DNA of 9,470 bases from Salinicoccus sp. UBA3372 (GTDB taxonomy: Bacteria > Bacillota > Bacilli > Staphylococcales > Salinicoccaceae). Location: positions 2,319-11,788 of the forward strand of contig DEQG01000032.1 of assembly GCA_002360325.1 (NCBI GenBank), given 5' to 3'. The translations under genes were made by a program, and so were the position numbers. Shown here piece by piece: positions 1 to 8,303 of the stretch. Numbering within the stretch: position 1 is the stretch's first letter; each line of letters begins with the position of its first letter. The notes below the pieces were generated by a model. The model made no database searches. It saw only the letters and a program-made list of their open reading frames with translations, and was not told where the DNA came from.

Positions 1-643
1 GCACTGTCGAATACAGGGCCGCGGCCGTTTGAAATGGCATGGTATGCCGGCTCTCCGCGGTCCCACCTTTTATCACGGTCCATCGCGTAATAACGTCCTG
101 AGACCGTTGCGAATTCACCGATGCCGATCTCTTCAAAACGGCGCTCGCTCTCCTCTATGAAGCCGAGTGCAGAACTCTGACCAACATCCCGGCCGTCAAG
201 GAACGCGTGAACATACACACGCTTCAGTCCATGCTTCTTCGCCATTTCCAACAGCGCGAATAAATGCTCGTAATGCGAATGGACACCGCCGTCACTGAGC
301 AGTCCCATGACATGAAGCTCACTGCCTTTGCCCTTGACATGCTTCATCGTATCAAGCAGCACTTCGTTTTCGAAGAAGTCGCCGTCTTCGATCGACTTGT
401 TGATGCGCGTCAGACTCTGATAGACGATGCGGCCGGCACCGATATTCAAGTGACCAACCTCAGAATTCCCCATCTGTCCTTCCGGCAGCCCGACATCCAG
501 GCCGGCCGCGGACAGTTCGTTGTGGGGATACTGATTGAAATAACGGTCAAAGTTCGGTTTATTCGCCGCTTTTACCGCATTGCCCTTCTCTTCATCACGG
601 TTGGCAAAACCATCCAATATGATCAAAGCTGTCGGTCTGGTCA

Positions 644-644
<1 letters not shown>
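1..644 (-). CDS. gpmI: 2,3-bisphosphoglycerate-independent phosphoglycerate mutase, N-terminal part (runs off the left edge)
   Basis: Interconverts 3-phosphoglycerate and 2-phosphoglycerate in the cytoplasm, using a phosphoserine intermediate and two Mn ions. Only the first 214 residues are in the window; the family is about 510 residues long, so the C-terminal half lies beyond position 1. Visible signatures are the metal-site Asp in LDGF (residues 10-13), MGNSEVGH (58-65) with the nucleophile Ser61 (Ser62 in the Geobacillus enzyme), SDGGVHSH, and FLDGRDV with the paired Asp residues of the substrate site. The ATG overlaps the TAA of tpiA by one base (TAATG), and GGAAGG lies about 10 bases upstream inside tpiA, so translation is probably coupled. 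It is the last gene of the glycolytic block seen here. In relatives eno follows, but that is outside the window. No frameshift is visible. Confidence 0.95.
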
Positions 645-2604
<1,960 letters not shown>

Positions 2605-2634
2605 GACTTGCCTCCTAAAATATTCATTGTCTTC

Positions 2635-2663
2635 ATTATACCCAATTTAGCTTCACATAAAAA
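2635..2663 (-). promoter_or_regulatory. candidate pgk promoter
   Basis: A perfect TATAAT lies at 2635-2640 (minus strand), 30 bases before the pgk ATG and just downstream of the gapA terminator. A start point near 2628 would leave a leader of about 24 bases containing the pgk SD. The -35 region at the 17-base spacing falls in the T-rich tail of the terminator and is poor (TTTTTA, about 2658-2663). The bases before the -10 (TGGG) are one off from an extended -10. The -10 is clear; promoter strength is uncertain. Confidence 0.6.
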
Positions 2664-2690
2664 ATAAAAAACGGGTGGAATATCCACCCG
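2659..2690 (-). terminator. intrinsic terminator between gapA and pgk
   Basis: On the minus strand CGGGTGGA (2690-2683), loop TAT, then TCCACCCG (2679-2672) form a perfect 8-bp GC-rich stem. It is followed at once by a T-rich run with one A (2671-2659). It begins 15 bases after the gapA stop and should end most cggR-gapA transcripts. Confidence 0.9.
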
Positions 2691-2704
2691 CCAGGTTAAG
2701 TTTA

Positions 2705-3703
2705 TTATTGTGTTACCAAATGATTTAAAGTACGGACCAGCTGGGCAGTATAGGACATTTCATTATCATACCATGCAACGGCTCTTACTAATTGTTTGCC
2801 ATCCACTTCAAGTACGCGCGTCTGAGTCGCGTCAAACATTGAGCCTTCTTTGATGCCGATGATGTCTGTTGATACAATCTGATCGTCGTTATAGCCGAAT
2901 GAAGGGTTTACTGCATTTTTCATCGCATTGTTTACATCTTCAACTGAAACATCTTTATCCAATGTTACAGTCACTTCAGTGAGTGAACCTGTTGCTACCG
3001 GTACACGCTGTGCGCCGCCGTCAAGCTTGCCTTCAAGTTCAGGCAGGACAAGACCGATCGCTTTAGCTGCACCTGTGGAGTTTGGTACGATATTTTCTGC
3101 TGCTGCACGTGCACGGCGGTAGTCGCCTTTAGCGTGCGGTGCATCCAATGTGTTCTGGTCGCCTGTGTAGGCGTGAATAGTTGTCATCAGACCTTTTCTG
3201 ATGCCGAACTCGTCATTCAGTACTTTTACTACCGGCGCGAGACAGTTTGTTGTACATGATGCTGCCGATACAATATCTTCAGAACCGTCCAGTGTATTTT
3301 CGTTTACACCGTATACGATCGTTTTCATATCGCCTTTACCCGGTGCAGAGATCAATACTTTTTTGGCACCTGCATCAAGGTGTTTTCGAGCATCCTTTTC
3401 ATTTGTGAAGAAACCTGTACATTCAAGTACGATATCTATATTTAAATCGCCCCAAGGCAGGTTGGAAGGGTCTTTCTCAGTGAATGATTTTACTTCCTGA
3501 CCATTGATTTTAAAGCCGTTTTCCAACACTTCGATATCACCGTCAAAGCGGCCCTGGGTCGAATCATATTTGAATAAGTGTGCTAAAAAGTCGTCATCTG
3601 TCAAATCGTTTACTGCTACGACTTCCATGTCGTCATAATTTTGAATCTCTCTTGCTGCAAGTCTGCCTATTCTTCCAAATCCATTAATTGCTACTCTAAC
3701 CAT
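2705..3703 (-). CDS. gapA: glyceraldehyde-3-phosphate dehydrogenase, glycolytic (NAD) type
   Basis: Oxidises and phosphorylates glyceraldehyde 3-phosphate to 1,3-bisphosphoglycerate with NAD; a cytoplasmic homotetramer. The 332 residues match the family. The Rossmann motif INGFGRIGR (6-14) is at the N-terminus, SAASCTTNC (147-154) carries the catalytic Cys150, and His177 lies in [18 protein letters not shown] lies near the C-terminus. Asp33 in VND and Pro189 in DAPH correspond to residues that favour NAD in glycolytic GapA; the gluconeogenic NADP-type GapB has other residues there. This and the cggR neighbour support gapA over gapB. The ATG at 3703 follows AAGGAGG (3712-3718) with an 8-base gap, and cggR ends 19 bases upstream, so cggR and gapA are almost certainly co-transcribed. 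A terminator follows immediately. Confidence 0.96.
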   Translation of the reverse strand: MVRVAINGFGRIGRLAAREIQNYDDMEVVAVNDLTDDDFLAHLFKYDSTQGRFDGDIEVLENGFKINGQEVKSFTEKDPSNLPWGDLNIDIVLECTGFFTNEKDARKHLDAGAKKVLISAPGKGDMKTIVYGVNENTLDGSEDIVSAASCTTNCLAPVVKVLNDEFGIRKGLMTTIHAYTGDQNTLDAPHAKGDYRRARAAAENIVPNSTGAAKAIGLVLPELEGKLDGGAQRVPVATGSLTEVTVTLDKDVSVEDVNNAMKNAVNPSFGYNDDQIVSTDIIGIKEGSMFDATQTRVLEVDGKQLVRAVAWYDNEMSYTAQLVRTLNHLVTQ

Positions 3704-3722
3704 TAAAATGGCCTCCTTAGTT

Positions 3723-4739
3723 TTATCCTAATAAATGTTGTGCGACCGCTTCATCAATGAACAAAATGGTGTTTTGCGGTGCTAATTTCAAATACGCTTT
3801 TACTGCTTCTTTTTTACTGTCTCCGCCGGCAACTGCGAAGATGGACTCTTTATTTTCAAGATCTTCGAGCTGCAGCCCAATGGTTTTCACCTTATGGACT
3901 ATATTCCCTTCTGCATCAAAATAAAAACCGAAAGCTTCACCGACTGCTTTTTCCGCGTCCAGTTTCGACATCACTTCCTGAGTGACGTTTCTGCGGCGGG
4001 CCATCTGCAGCGCGTCCCCGATACCATGGATGACCATCGATGAACGGCTGTTCAGATCGATGATTTCCCTGACCATCGGTTCTTCCTTCAATGACTCCAA
4101 TGAAGCTTTACTGATGCTGTCCGGCGCATAGAGCATGCGGTGCTCTCCGGATGTCGCCTCCGCCAGATGGCTCACTATCGAGTTTGCCTGGAAGGCGACA
4201 TCCTCACCGAGACCGCCCCTTGCAGGAACGAACAGCAGACCTTCATGTTTCGGCCTCAGAAATTTACTGACCAATGCCATCGTCGAACCGCCGGCAACTG
4301 AAACAATTGCCCCTTTGCAAAGATTGCCTGTCAGTTCTTCCGCCATCAGTCTCGTCAATTCTTCTTTGACCATTTCATTCTGATCAGCATCGCCTCTGAC
4401 TACAAATATATCTTTTAACGGATATTGCAGTTTCAGCTTTGCCGCCAGATCATTGCGGCTTTCAATCAATGTCAGGAAAGGTTCAACATCCTTTAAAGTC
4501 TGTTTTCCGCTTTCTGAAATGGAAATGCCTTTTGCATCGACTTTTATCATGTTCAATTGTGAAAGATCTCCGACTTCTCTGCGTAAAACTCTTTCTGTCA
4601 TGCCCAGCTGTCTGGCCAGCGTCCTTCTTCCGACCGGTTGTTCCGCTTCAATATAACTCAATATATCCAGGCGTTTAAGCATGTGGGATAAAATATCAGG
4701 TACAATACTTTTCTGGATGTCAATCAATCTCTGCCACAT
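3723..4739 (-). CDS. cggR: central glycolytic genes regulator CggR (SorC/DeoR-type repressor)
   Basis: Represses its own operon. In Bacillus, fructose-1,6-bisphosphate relieves the repression when sugar is plentiful. From the chosen ATG (4739) the protein is 338 residues, against 340 for Bacillus CggR. An N-terminal helix-turn-helix is visible at about 36-61 ([20 protein letters not shown]). The rest resembles the SorC sugar-binding domain: [11 protein letters not shown] (147-157) is the phosphate-binding GGST segment, [10 protein letters not shown] lies at 171-180 and [12 protein letters not shown] at 302-313. A GTG four codons earlier (4751) is in frame but touches the GGAAGG SD (4748-4756) with no spacing, whereas ATG 4739 lies 8 bases after it; I prefer the ATG. 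It stands first in the cggR-gapA unit, and operator-like repeats lie in its leader. Confidence 0.95.
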   Translation of the reverse strand: MWQRLIDIQKSIVPDILSHMLKRLDILSYIEAEQPVGRRTLARQLGMTERVLRREVGDLSQLNMIKVDAKGISISESGKQTLKDVEPFLTLIESRNDLAAKLKLQYPLKDIFVVRGDADQNEMVKEELTRLMAEELTGNLCKGAIVSVAGGSTMALVSKFLRPKHEGLLFVPARGGLGEDVAFQANSIVSHLAEATSGEHRMLYAPDSISKASLESLKEEPMVREIIDLNSRSSMVIHGIGDALQMARRRNVTQEVMSKLDAEKAVGEAFGFYFDAEGNIVHKVKTIGLQLEDLENKESIFAVAGGDSKKEAVKAYLKLAPQNTILFIDEAVAQHLLG

Positions 4740-4763
4740 CTGTTCAATCACCTTCCATCTATA

Positions 4764-4791
4764 GTGAGACGTTTAACGTCCCACCAGGGAC
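4764..4791 (-). promoter_or_regulatory. candidate CggR operator (overlapping inverted repeats)
   Basis: Minus strand: GTCCC-TGGT-GGGAC (4791-4778) overlaps a second palindrome with arms GTGGGACG and CGTCTCAC around TTAAA (4784-4764), the second having one G-T mismatch. It contains GGGAC-N6-CGTC, close to one half of the known Bacillus operator pattern CGGGAC-N6-TGTC. It lies downstream of the predicted start point and 25-52 bases before the ATG, as in Bacillus, where CggR blocks from a downstream site. A second full Bacillus-like repeat is not present. The assignment is inferred from pattern and place. Confidence 0.6.
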
Positions 4792-4808
4792 AAAAAAATT
4801 ACATTATT

Positions 4809-4838
4809 AATATATCAGAAATATATGTAACAATGCAA
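4809..4838 (-). promoter_or_regulatory. candidate cggR-gapA promoter (extended -10)
   Basis: Minus strand: TATATT (4814-4809) is preceded by TGA (4817-4815), a good extended -10. An 18-base spacer leads back to a weak -35, TTGCAT (4838-4833). The predicted start near 4802 puts the candidate operator in the transcribed leader. It directly follows the end of the glutaredoxin-like gene, and I see no terminator between them, so some readthrough is possible. Confidence 0.6.
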
Positions 4839-4848
4839 TTAATTTGGT

Positions 4849-5127
4849 TCAATATATATTATGTTTACCCTTATTCGCTTTTAAATAATCATAGATCTGG
4901 ACAAAATCGAGGACGCCTTCCTGGATGACAGTGGAATCGTGCTTCAATACCGGAACCCTCACCATGTACTCTTCCTGCAGTGCATCATCTTCATCAATAT
5001 TCACTTTATTGACTTTAACATTCATTTCCCTGAGCTCCGACAGCGCGATCTTTATTTGAAGAATGCCTTCATCGCACAATGCACACCGGTCTCTCGTATA
5101 ATAATCTAAAACCAACACCTTATTCAC
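4849..5127 (-). CDS. small glutaredoxin-like / thioredoxin-fold protein (DUF836 type)
   Basis: A 92-residue cytoplasmic protein with a thioredoxin-fold layout: beta strand LVLDYYT, then a redox CxxC (Cys15-Ala-Leu-Cys18) in RDRCALCDE, a long helix, strand VKVNKVNIDED, then VRVPVLKHD carrying the cis-Pro (VPVL) before the last strands. This matches the DUF836 glutaredoxin-like family by motif and size; its substrate is unknown. The start is uncertain. GTG 5127 overlaps the upstream ThrE-type gene by 8 bases but has only a poor SD. GTG 5118 or TTG 5115, after AGGTGA, would shorten it by three or four residues and keep the CxxC. It is the last gene of the exporter cluster and ends just before the cggR promoter. 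A role in thiol balance is a guess. Confidence 0.82.
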   Translation of the reverse strand: MNKVLVLDYYTRDRCALCDEGILQIKIALSELREMNVKVNKVNIDEDDALQEEYMVRVPVLKHDSTVIQEGVLDFVQIYDYLKANKGKHNIY

Positions 5128-5572
5128 CTGTCTTTAATTTTGTTATTGCCGTATTCACTAATGAGTAGAGCATTTCTGATGTAATGATGCCGAGTGCGAT
5201 TGCACTGGCTATGAGCGCAGCTTCTATGCCGAATGAAAATGCCTGCTGGTAATCTTCCAGGACGACATTGCGCATCGCCTGGTAGGCCTTGCCGCCCGGG
5301 ACGAGCGGGATGATGCCGCACGTGATGAATATGACGATCGGCATCTTCATATATCTTGAACTGAAAATCGATACTGCAGTGAGAACTATGCCGCCGGCAA
5401 AGCTCGCCAATATCTGGCCGACTTCAAAACTGCTCAATATATAGTAGACGAGCCATCCCGCTGCACCTGACAGACCGCATTGCATCAATGCCCTTCTCGG
5501 TGCATTGAACAATATGCCAAAGCCCATGGAGGCAAAGAAGCTTAAGATGAACTGATAGAGTAAAGTTAACAT
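5120..5572 (-). CDS. ThrE-type threonine/serine exporter subunit, C-terminal half (DUF3815/YjjB-like)
   Basis: A 150-residue integral membrane protein with about four or five hydrophobic segments: LLYQFILSFFASMGFGILF, then GLSGAAGWLVYYIL, the region from ILASFAGGIVL to about residue 70, IVIFITCGIIPLVPG (79-93), and ALIASAIALGII (119-130). The IIPLVPGGKAYQAM motif is typical of the C-terminal domain of the ThrE family, which exports threonine and serine in Corynebacterium. Here the transporter is split over two genes, as for E. coli YjjP/YjjB, and both halves are expected to be needed. ATG 5572 follows AAGGAGG (5580-5586) with a 7-base gap. That SD overlaps the TAA of the upstream partner, which favours coupled, balanced synthesis. 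The actual substrate has not been shown for this pair. Confidence 0.88.
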   Translation of the reverse strand: MLTLLYQFILSFFASMGFGILFNAPRRALMQCGLSGAAGWLVYYILSSFEVGQILASFAGGIVLTAVSIFSSRYMKMPIVIFITCGIIPLVPGGKAYQAMRNVVLEDYQQAFSFGIEAALIASAIALGIITSEMLYSLVNTAITKLKTGE

Positions 5573-5584
5573 AGAGCCGCCTCC

Positions 5585-6370
5585 TTAAATGAGCATGAAT
5601 ATCAATGCCACGCCTGCCCCTATGGCAAAAGCGGTGAGCATCGCTTCCGTTCCTTTCATCACGCCTGCAAGCAGGTGGCCACGGATCATTTCCCGTACGG
5701 CATTGGTGATCAGCACGCCGGGAACAAGGGGCATGACAGCTGCGATGATTATCAGGTCCATGTTCAAACCCGGACCAAACTGGACGTAGAGAAAGGATAT
5801 GATTGCGATAAAGAATGACGCGAAGAACTCTGTGAAGAATTTGACTCTTGTAAAGCGCAGAATGCTTTCCATGATGAATACACCGAGCGCCCCGCCGAAT
5901 GCTGCGGCAGGCAGGTCTGCAATCGAACCGTCGAACAATAGAAGGAACATGAACGCCGTCATGCCTCCGCACAGCACCATCAGCCAGAAAGGGAAGACGA
6001 GTGCTTCGTGTATCTTCTCGATTTTTTTGATTGCCGACTTGATTGGCAGTCCACGCGCGATGTCACGGGACAGATTATTGATGACATCCACCATGCCGAG
6101 ATCGTTTGCACGCTCATCTATGCGTACAGTCTGGGTCAGAGAATGTTCATTCACAGAAAATATAATGACGGTCGGTGTGACGAAAACCTGAGGATTGCTG
6201 ATGCCGTATGTATTTGAAATGCGCATCATCGTATCTTCGATCCTGTAAGTTTCAGCACCACTCTCCAGCAGCAGTTTGCCGCAGTTGATGGCAACGAAGA
6301 AAACATCACGTACATAACTCTCCTTGAGATTATCATTCGGCTCCTCAATGATTTCAATATCATTCAGCAT
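5585..6370 (-). CDS. ThrE-type threonine/serine exporter subunit, N-terminal half (DUF1212/YjjP-like)
   Basis: From ATG 6370 the protein is 261 residues. A soluble N-terminal part carries the family signature LLLESGAETYRIEDTMMR (33-50). A helical stretch follows, then hydrophobic segments at about 124-146, 152-171, 181-197, 205-225 and 245-261, including MPLVPG (213-218), the same motif as in the partner protein. The family exports small hydroxy amino acids; the partner encoded 12 bases downstream supplies the second half. An in-frame ATG at 6385 would add five residues (MAGDD) but has no SD. ATG 6370 is preceded by AGGTGAT, which pairs with the 16S tail at good spacing, so I chose it. No promoter is evident between this gene and the tRNA upstream, so it may depend on transcription from the tRNA promoter. 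Confidence 0.88.
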   Translation of the reverse strand: MLNDIEIIEEPNDNLKESYVRDVFFVAINCGKLLLESGAETYRIEDTMMRISNTYGISNPQVFVTPTVIIFSVNEHSLTQTVRIDERANDLGMVDVINNLSRDIARGLPIKSAIKKIEKIHEALVFPFWLMVLCGGMTAFMFLLLFDGSIADLPAAAFGGALGVFIMESILRFTRVKFFTEFFASFFIAIISFLYVQFGPGLNMDLIIIAAVMPLVPGVLITNAVREMIRGHLLAGVMKGTEAMLTAFAIGAGVALIFMLI

Positions 6371-6408
6371 GTCATCACCTGCCATATTATTGTTGGAAAA
6401 TAAAAAAA

Positions 6409-6480
6409 CGCCCCCAAAGAGAATCGAACTCCTATCTTAAGAACCGGAATCTTACGTGTTATCCATTACACCATGGGGGC
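6409..6480 (-). tRNA. tRNA-Arg (anticodon CCG)
   Basis: A 72-base cloverleaf on the minus strand. The acceptor is GCCCCCA paired with TGGGGGC and discriminator G. The D arm is GTGT/ACAC. The anticodon stem TAAGA/TCTTA encloses loop TTCCGGT, giving CCG, which reads CGG Arg codons. The T arm is AGGAG-TTCGATT-CTCTT. The 3' CCA is not encoded: the gene is followed by seven T residues (6408-6402), so CCA must be added by nucleotidyltransferase. It lies between divergent clpP and the exporter pair, with its own promoter upstream. Confidence 0.95.
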
Positions 6481-6518
6481 ATGCCTATATATTGTAACCT
6501 AAATGCGGTGATTAAAAC

Positions 6519-6547
6519 ATCATAATTGTATCAAATATTTATGACAA
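6519..6547 (-). promoter_or_regulatory. promoter of tRNA-Arg (and perhaps the exporter cluster)
   Basis: Minus strand: TTGTCA (6547-6542), a 17-base spacer, TATGAT (6524-6519), each one base off consensus. Predicted start near 6512, about 32 bases before the mature tRNA 5' end. It is divergent from the clpP promoter, with 20 bases between the CtsR box and this -35. Confidence 0.75.
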
Positions 6548-6567
6548 TTTAAAGTTGGTTTCAATCC

Positions 6568-6584
6568 TTTGACCTTGTTTGACT
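6568..6584 (+). promoter_or_regulatory. CtsR operator upstream of clpP
   Basis: TTTGACCTTGTTTGACT on the plus strand is the reverse complement of AGTCAAA-CAA-GGTCAAA, a full match to the known heptad repeat RGTCAAA-NAN-RGTCAAA bound by the class III heat-shock repressor CtsR. It covers the clpP -35 and part of the spacer, so binding would block RNA polymerase. Heat or protein stress should relieve it. Confidence 0.93.
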
Positions 6585-6597
6585 AATGTGATATAAA
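6569..6597 (+). promoter_or_regulatory. clpP promoter (sigma-A type, extended -10)
   Basis: TTGACC at 6569-6574, a 17-base spacer, and TATAAA at 6592-6597 preceded by TGA (6589-6591), an extended -10. The predicted start is near 6604, giving a leader of about 36 bases. The -35 lies inside the CtsR box. Confidence 0.85.
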
Positions 6598-6639
6598 TAA
6601 AACAGTAGCAAATTACAGATATTTATGGAGGTTAAAACT

Positions 6640-7233
6640 ATGAATTTAATACCTACAGTAATTGAACAGACAAATCGCGGAGAACGAGCTTATGATATTT
6701 ATAGCAGACTATTAAAAGATAGAATCATAATGATTGGCAGCGGTATCGATGATAATGTTGCAAACTCGGTAGTGAGTCAGCTTTTATTCCTGCAGGCACA
6801 GGACCCTGAGAAAGATATTTATCTATATATCAACTCACCGGGCGGCAGTGTGACTGCTGGAATGGCCATTTATGATACGATTCAGCACATCAAGCCCGAC
6901 GTTCAGACAATCTGTGTCGGCATGGCTGCTTCAATGGGATCATTCCTGCTTGCAGCAGGCGCAAAAGGCAAACGCTTTGCACTGCCAAACGCTGAAGTGA
7001 TGATTCACCAGCCGCTGGGCGGCGCACAGGGGCAGGCAACAGAAATTGAAATTGCTGCCAAACACATTTTAAGAACACGCGAAAAACTGAACAAGATCTT
7101 ATCAGAAAGAACCGGCCAGCCACTGGATAAAATCGAAAAAGATACTGACCGTGATAACTTTATGACTGCTGCTGAAGCACAGGAATATGGTATGATCGAC
7201 GAAGTGATGGAACCGGAAAAAGTTCAAAAATAA
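6640..7233 (+). CDS. clpP: ATP-dependent Clp protease proteolytic subunit ClpP
   Basis: Serine peptidase that forms a double seven-membered ring and degrades unfolded or tagged proteins fed by Clp ATPases such as ClpX and ClpC. From ATG 6640 it is 197 residues, starting [20 protein letters not shown], the usual axial-loop N-terminus. The catalytic triad falls at Ser98 (GMAASMGS), His123 (MIHQP) and Asp172 (TDRDNF), the standard Staphylococcus numbering. [13 protein letters not shown] forms the oxyanion region. An in-frame ATG at 6625 would add MEVKT, but it overlaps the GGAGG SD (6627-6631) that serves ATG 6640 at an 8-base gap, so the shorter start is right. Regulated by CtsR; transcribed alone, with a strong terminator after the stop. 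Confidence 0.98.
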   Translation: MNLIPTVIEQTNRGERAYDIYSRLLKDRIIMIGSGIDDNVANSVVSQLLFLQAQDPEKDIYLYINSPGGSVTAGMAIYDTIQHIKPDVQTICVGMAASMGSFLLAAGAKGKRFALPNAEVMIHQPLGGAQGQATEIEIAAKHILRTREKLNKILSERTGQPLDKIEKDTDRDNFMTAAEAQEYGMIDEVMEPEKVQK

Positions 7234-7243
7234 TTTTTGAAAC

Positions 7244-7283
7244 AGTGCTATATGTCAAAAAGGCATATAGCACTTTTATTTTT
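7244..7283 (+). terminator. clpP terminator
   Basis: AGTGCTATATG (7244-7254) pairs perfectly over 11 bp with CATATAGCACT (7264-7274) around a 9-base loop, followed by TTTATTTTT (7275-7283). It starts 10 bases after the clpP stop codon. Confidence 0.92.
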
Positions 7284-7308
7284 GTCATTTTTGGGTAAAG
7301 TGTATAAA
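7282..7308 (+). promoter_or_regulatory. weak candidate promoter for the epimerase gene
   Basis: TTGTCA (7282-7287) and TATAAA (7303-7308) are fair hexamers but only 15 bases apart, shorter than the usual 16-18, and the -35 begins in the T-tail of the clpP terminator. Nothing better lies between the terminator and the ATG at 7333. The gene may also depend on clpP readthrough. Confidence 0.35.
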
Positions 7309-7332
7309 GGAATATAAGGAGGCCCTCCATAA

Positions 7333-8247
7333 ATGAATATATTGATTACCGGCGGAACAGGCCTGGTCGGTTCCCGTTTAACAGAAGTTTTAGTCGAAGA
7401 ACGCAATCACGTATATATTTTAAGCCGCAGCGAACATTCTGATGATCACCCTTTCATACATTATATAAAATATGATCCGGATGATATCAACAACTTGAGC
7501 TGGGCAGAGGAACTGCCTGTGAATATGGATGCGGTCTACAACTTTGCGGGTGCTTCCCTTCAGAAAATATGGACCGACAACCATAAGGAAGAAATAATGG
7601 ACTCGAGAATCAATACGACGAGACTGCTTTACAATTGGGTAAAAAACAGTGAAATCAAACCGGATGTGCTGGTCAATGCAAGTGCCGTCGGCTACTATCC
7701 GACCAGTGAGCATGTCAGCTTCACCGAAGAAGATGAGTTCCAGCCGTCGAATTATCTCGCTTCAGTCGTAACCGCATGGGAAAAAGAAGCACTCAAATTT
7801 GAGGAGTTCGGGACAAGAGTCGTCCTCGGCCGCTTCGGCCTCGTGCTGGATAAAGATGAAGGCGTGCTGCCGATGATGGCACTGCCGTTCAAATTCGGAG
7901 CCGGCGGGGATATTGGGACAGGCAGGCAATTTTACAGCTGGATTCATCTGGAAGACCTGATCAACTCCCTCCTTTATGTATTGGTCGTCGACGAGATGGA
8001 CGGCCCGGTCAATATGACATCGCCGGTGCCGCTCAGGCAGGAACAGTTCGCAAAATATCTGGGCATGGCACTCGGCAAACCGACAATCCTCAAAACCCCT
8101 GGTTTTTTATTCAAAACGGTACTTGGCGATCAGTCGATTCTGATCATCAGAGGACAGAAAGTCATCCCTGAAAAACTGCTCGCTAACGAATTTAAATTCA
8201 ACTATCCCACACTCGATATCGCCCTCGATGATATTTATTTCGAATGA
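7333..8247 (+). CDS. NAD(P)-dependent epimerase-family protein, TIGR01777/YfcH type with C-terminal DUF1731
   Basis: A 304-residue cytoplasmic protein of the extended short-chain dehydrogenase fold. The nucleotide-binding TGGTGLVG lies at 6-13, NFAGAS at 70-75 and SAVGYYP at 117-123, the place of the active-site Ser/Tyr strand in this family; the classic YxxxK is not seen. RFGLVLD lies at 167-173 and SWIHLEDL at 202-209. The last roughly 50 residues (LGKPTILKTPGF, then GQKVIPEKLLANEFKFNYPTL) match the DUF1731 tail. The substrate is unknown for this family; the E. coli homologue YfcH is also uncharacterised. ATG 7333 follows AAGGAGG (7316-7322) with a 10-base gap that itself contains CCTCC. 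Homologues commonly sit beside clpP in staphylococci. It ends 4 bases before the shared terminator stem. Confidence 0.9.
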   Translation: MNILITGGTGLVGSRLTEVLVEERNHVYILSRSEHSDDHPFIHYIKYDPDDINNLSWAEELPVNMDAVYNFAGASLQKIWTDNHKEEIMDSRINTTRLLYNWVKNSEIKPDVLVNASAVGYYPTSEHVSFTEEDEFQPSNYLASVVTAWEKEALKFEEFGTRVVLGRFGLVLDKDEGVLPMMALPFKFGAGGDIGTGRQFYSWIHLEDLINSLLYVLVVDEMDGPVNMTSPVPLRQEQFAKYLGMALGKPTILKTPGFLFKTVLGDQSILIIRGQKVIPEKLLANEFKFNYPTLDIALDDIYFE

Positions 8248-8251
8248 AAAT

Positions 8252-8290
8252 AAAAATCCGCTGACAACTTTGAATTGTCAGCGGATTTTT
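8252..8290. terminator. bidirectional terminator between convergent genes
   Basis: A perfect 16-bp stem (8252-8267 with 8275-8290) around a 7-base loop: the core TCCGCTGACAA/TTGTCAGCGGA is flanked by five A on the left and five T on the right. Either strand therefore yields a hairpin followed by U residues. It ends the epimerase mRNA on plus and, after the repeat array, the lipoprotein mRNA on minus. Confidence 0.92.
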
Positions 8291-8303
8291 GGTTTGAATA
8301 GTT

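Noticed and set aside
5424..5972. 182-codon minus-strand open frame rich in Arg and His within the exporter genes
   Set aside because: It is an out-of-frame shadow of the two ThrE-type genes, with low-complexity Arg/His/Cys content and no start signal.
6371..6408. Separate promoter for the exporter pair between it and the tRNA
   Set aside because: Only AT-rich sequence without a paired -35/-10; the apparent -10-like AATAAT has no upstream hexamer outside the tRNA body.
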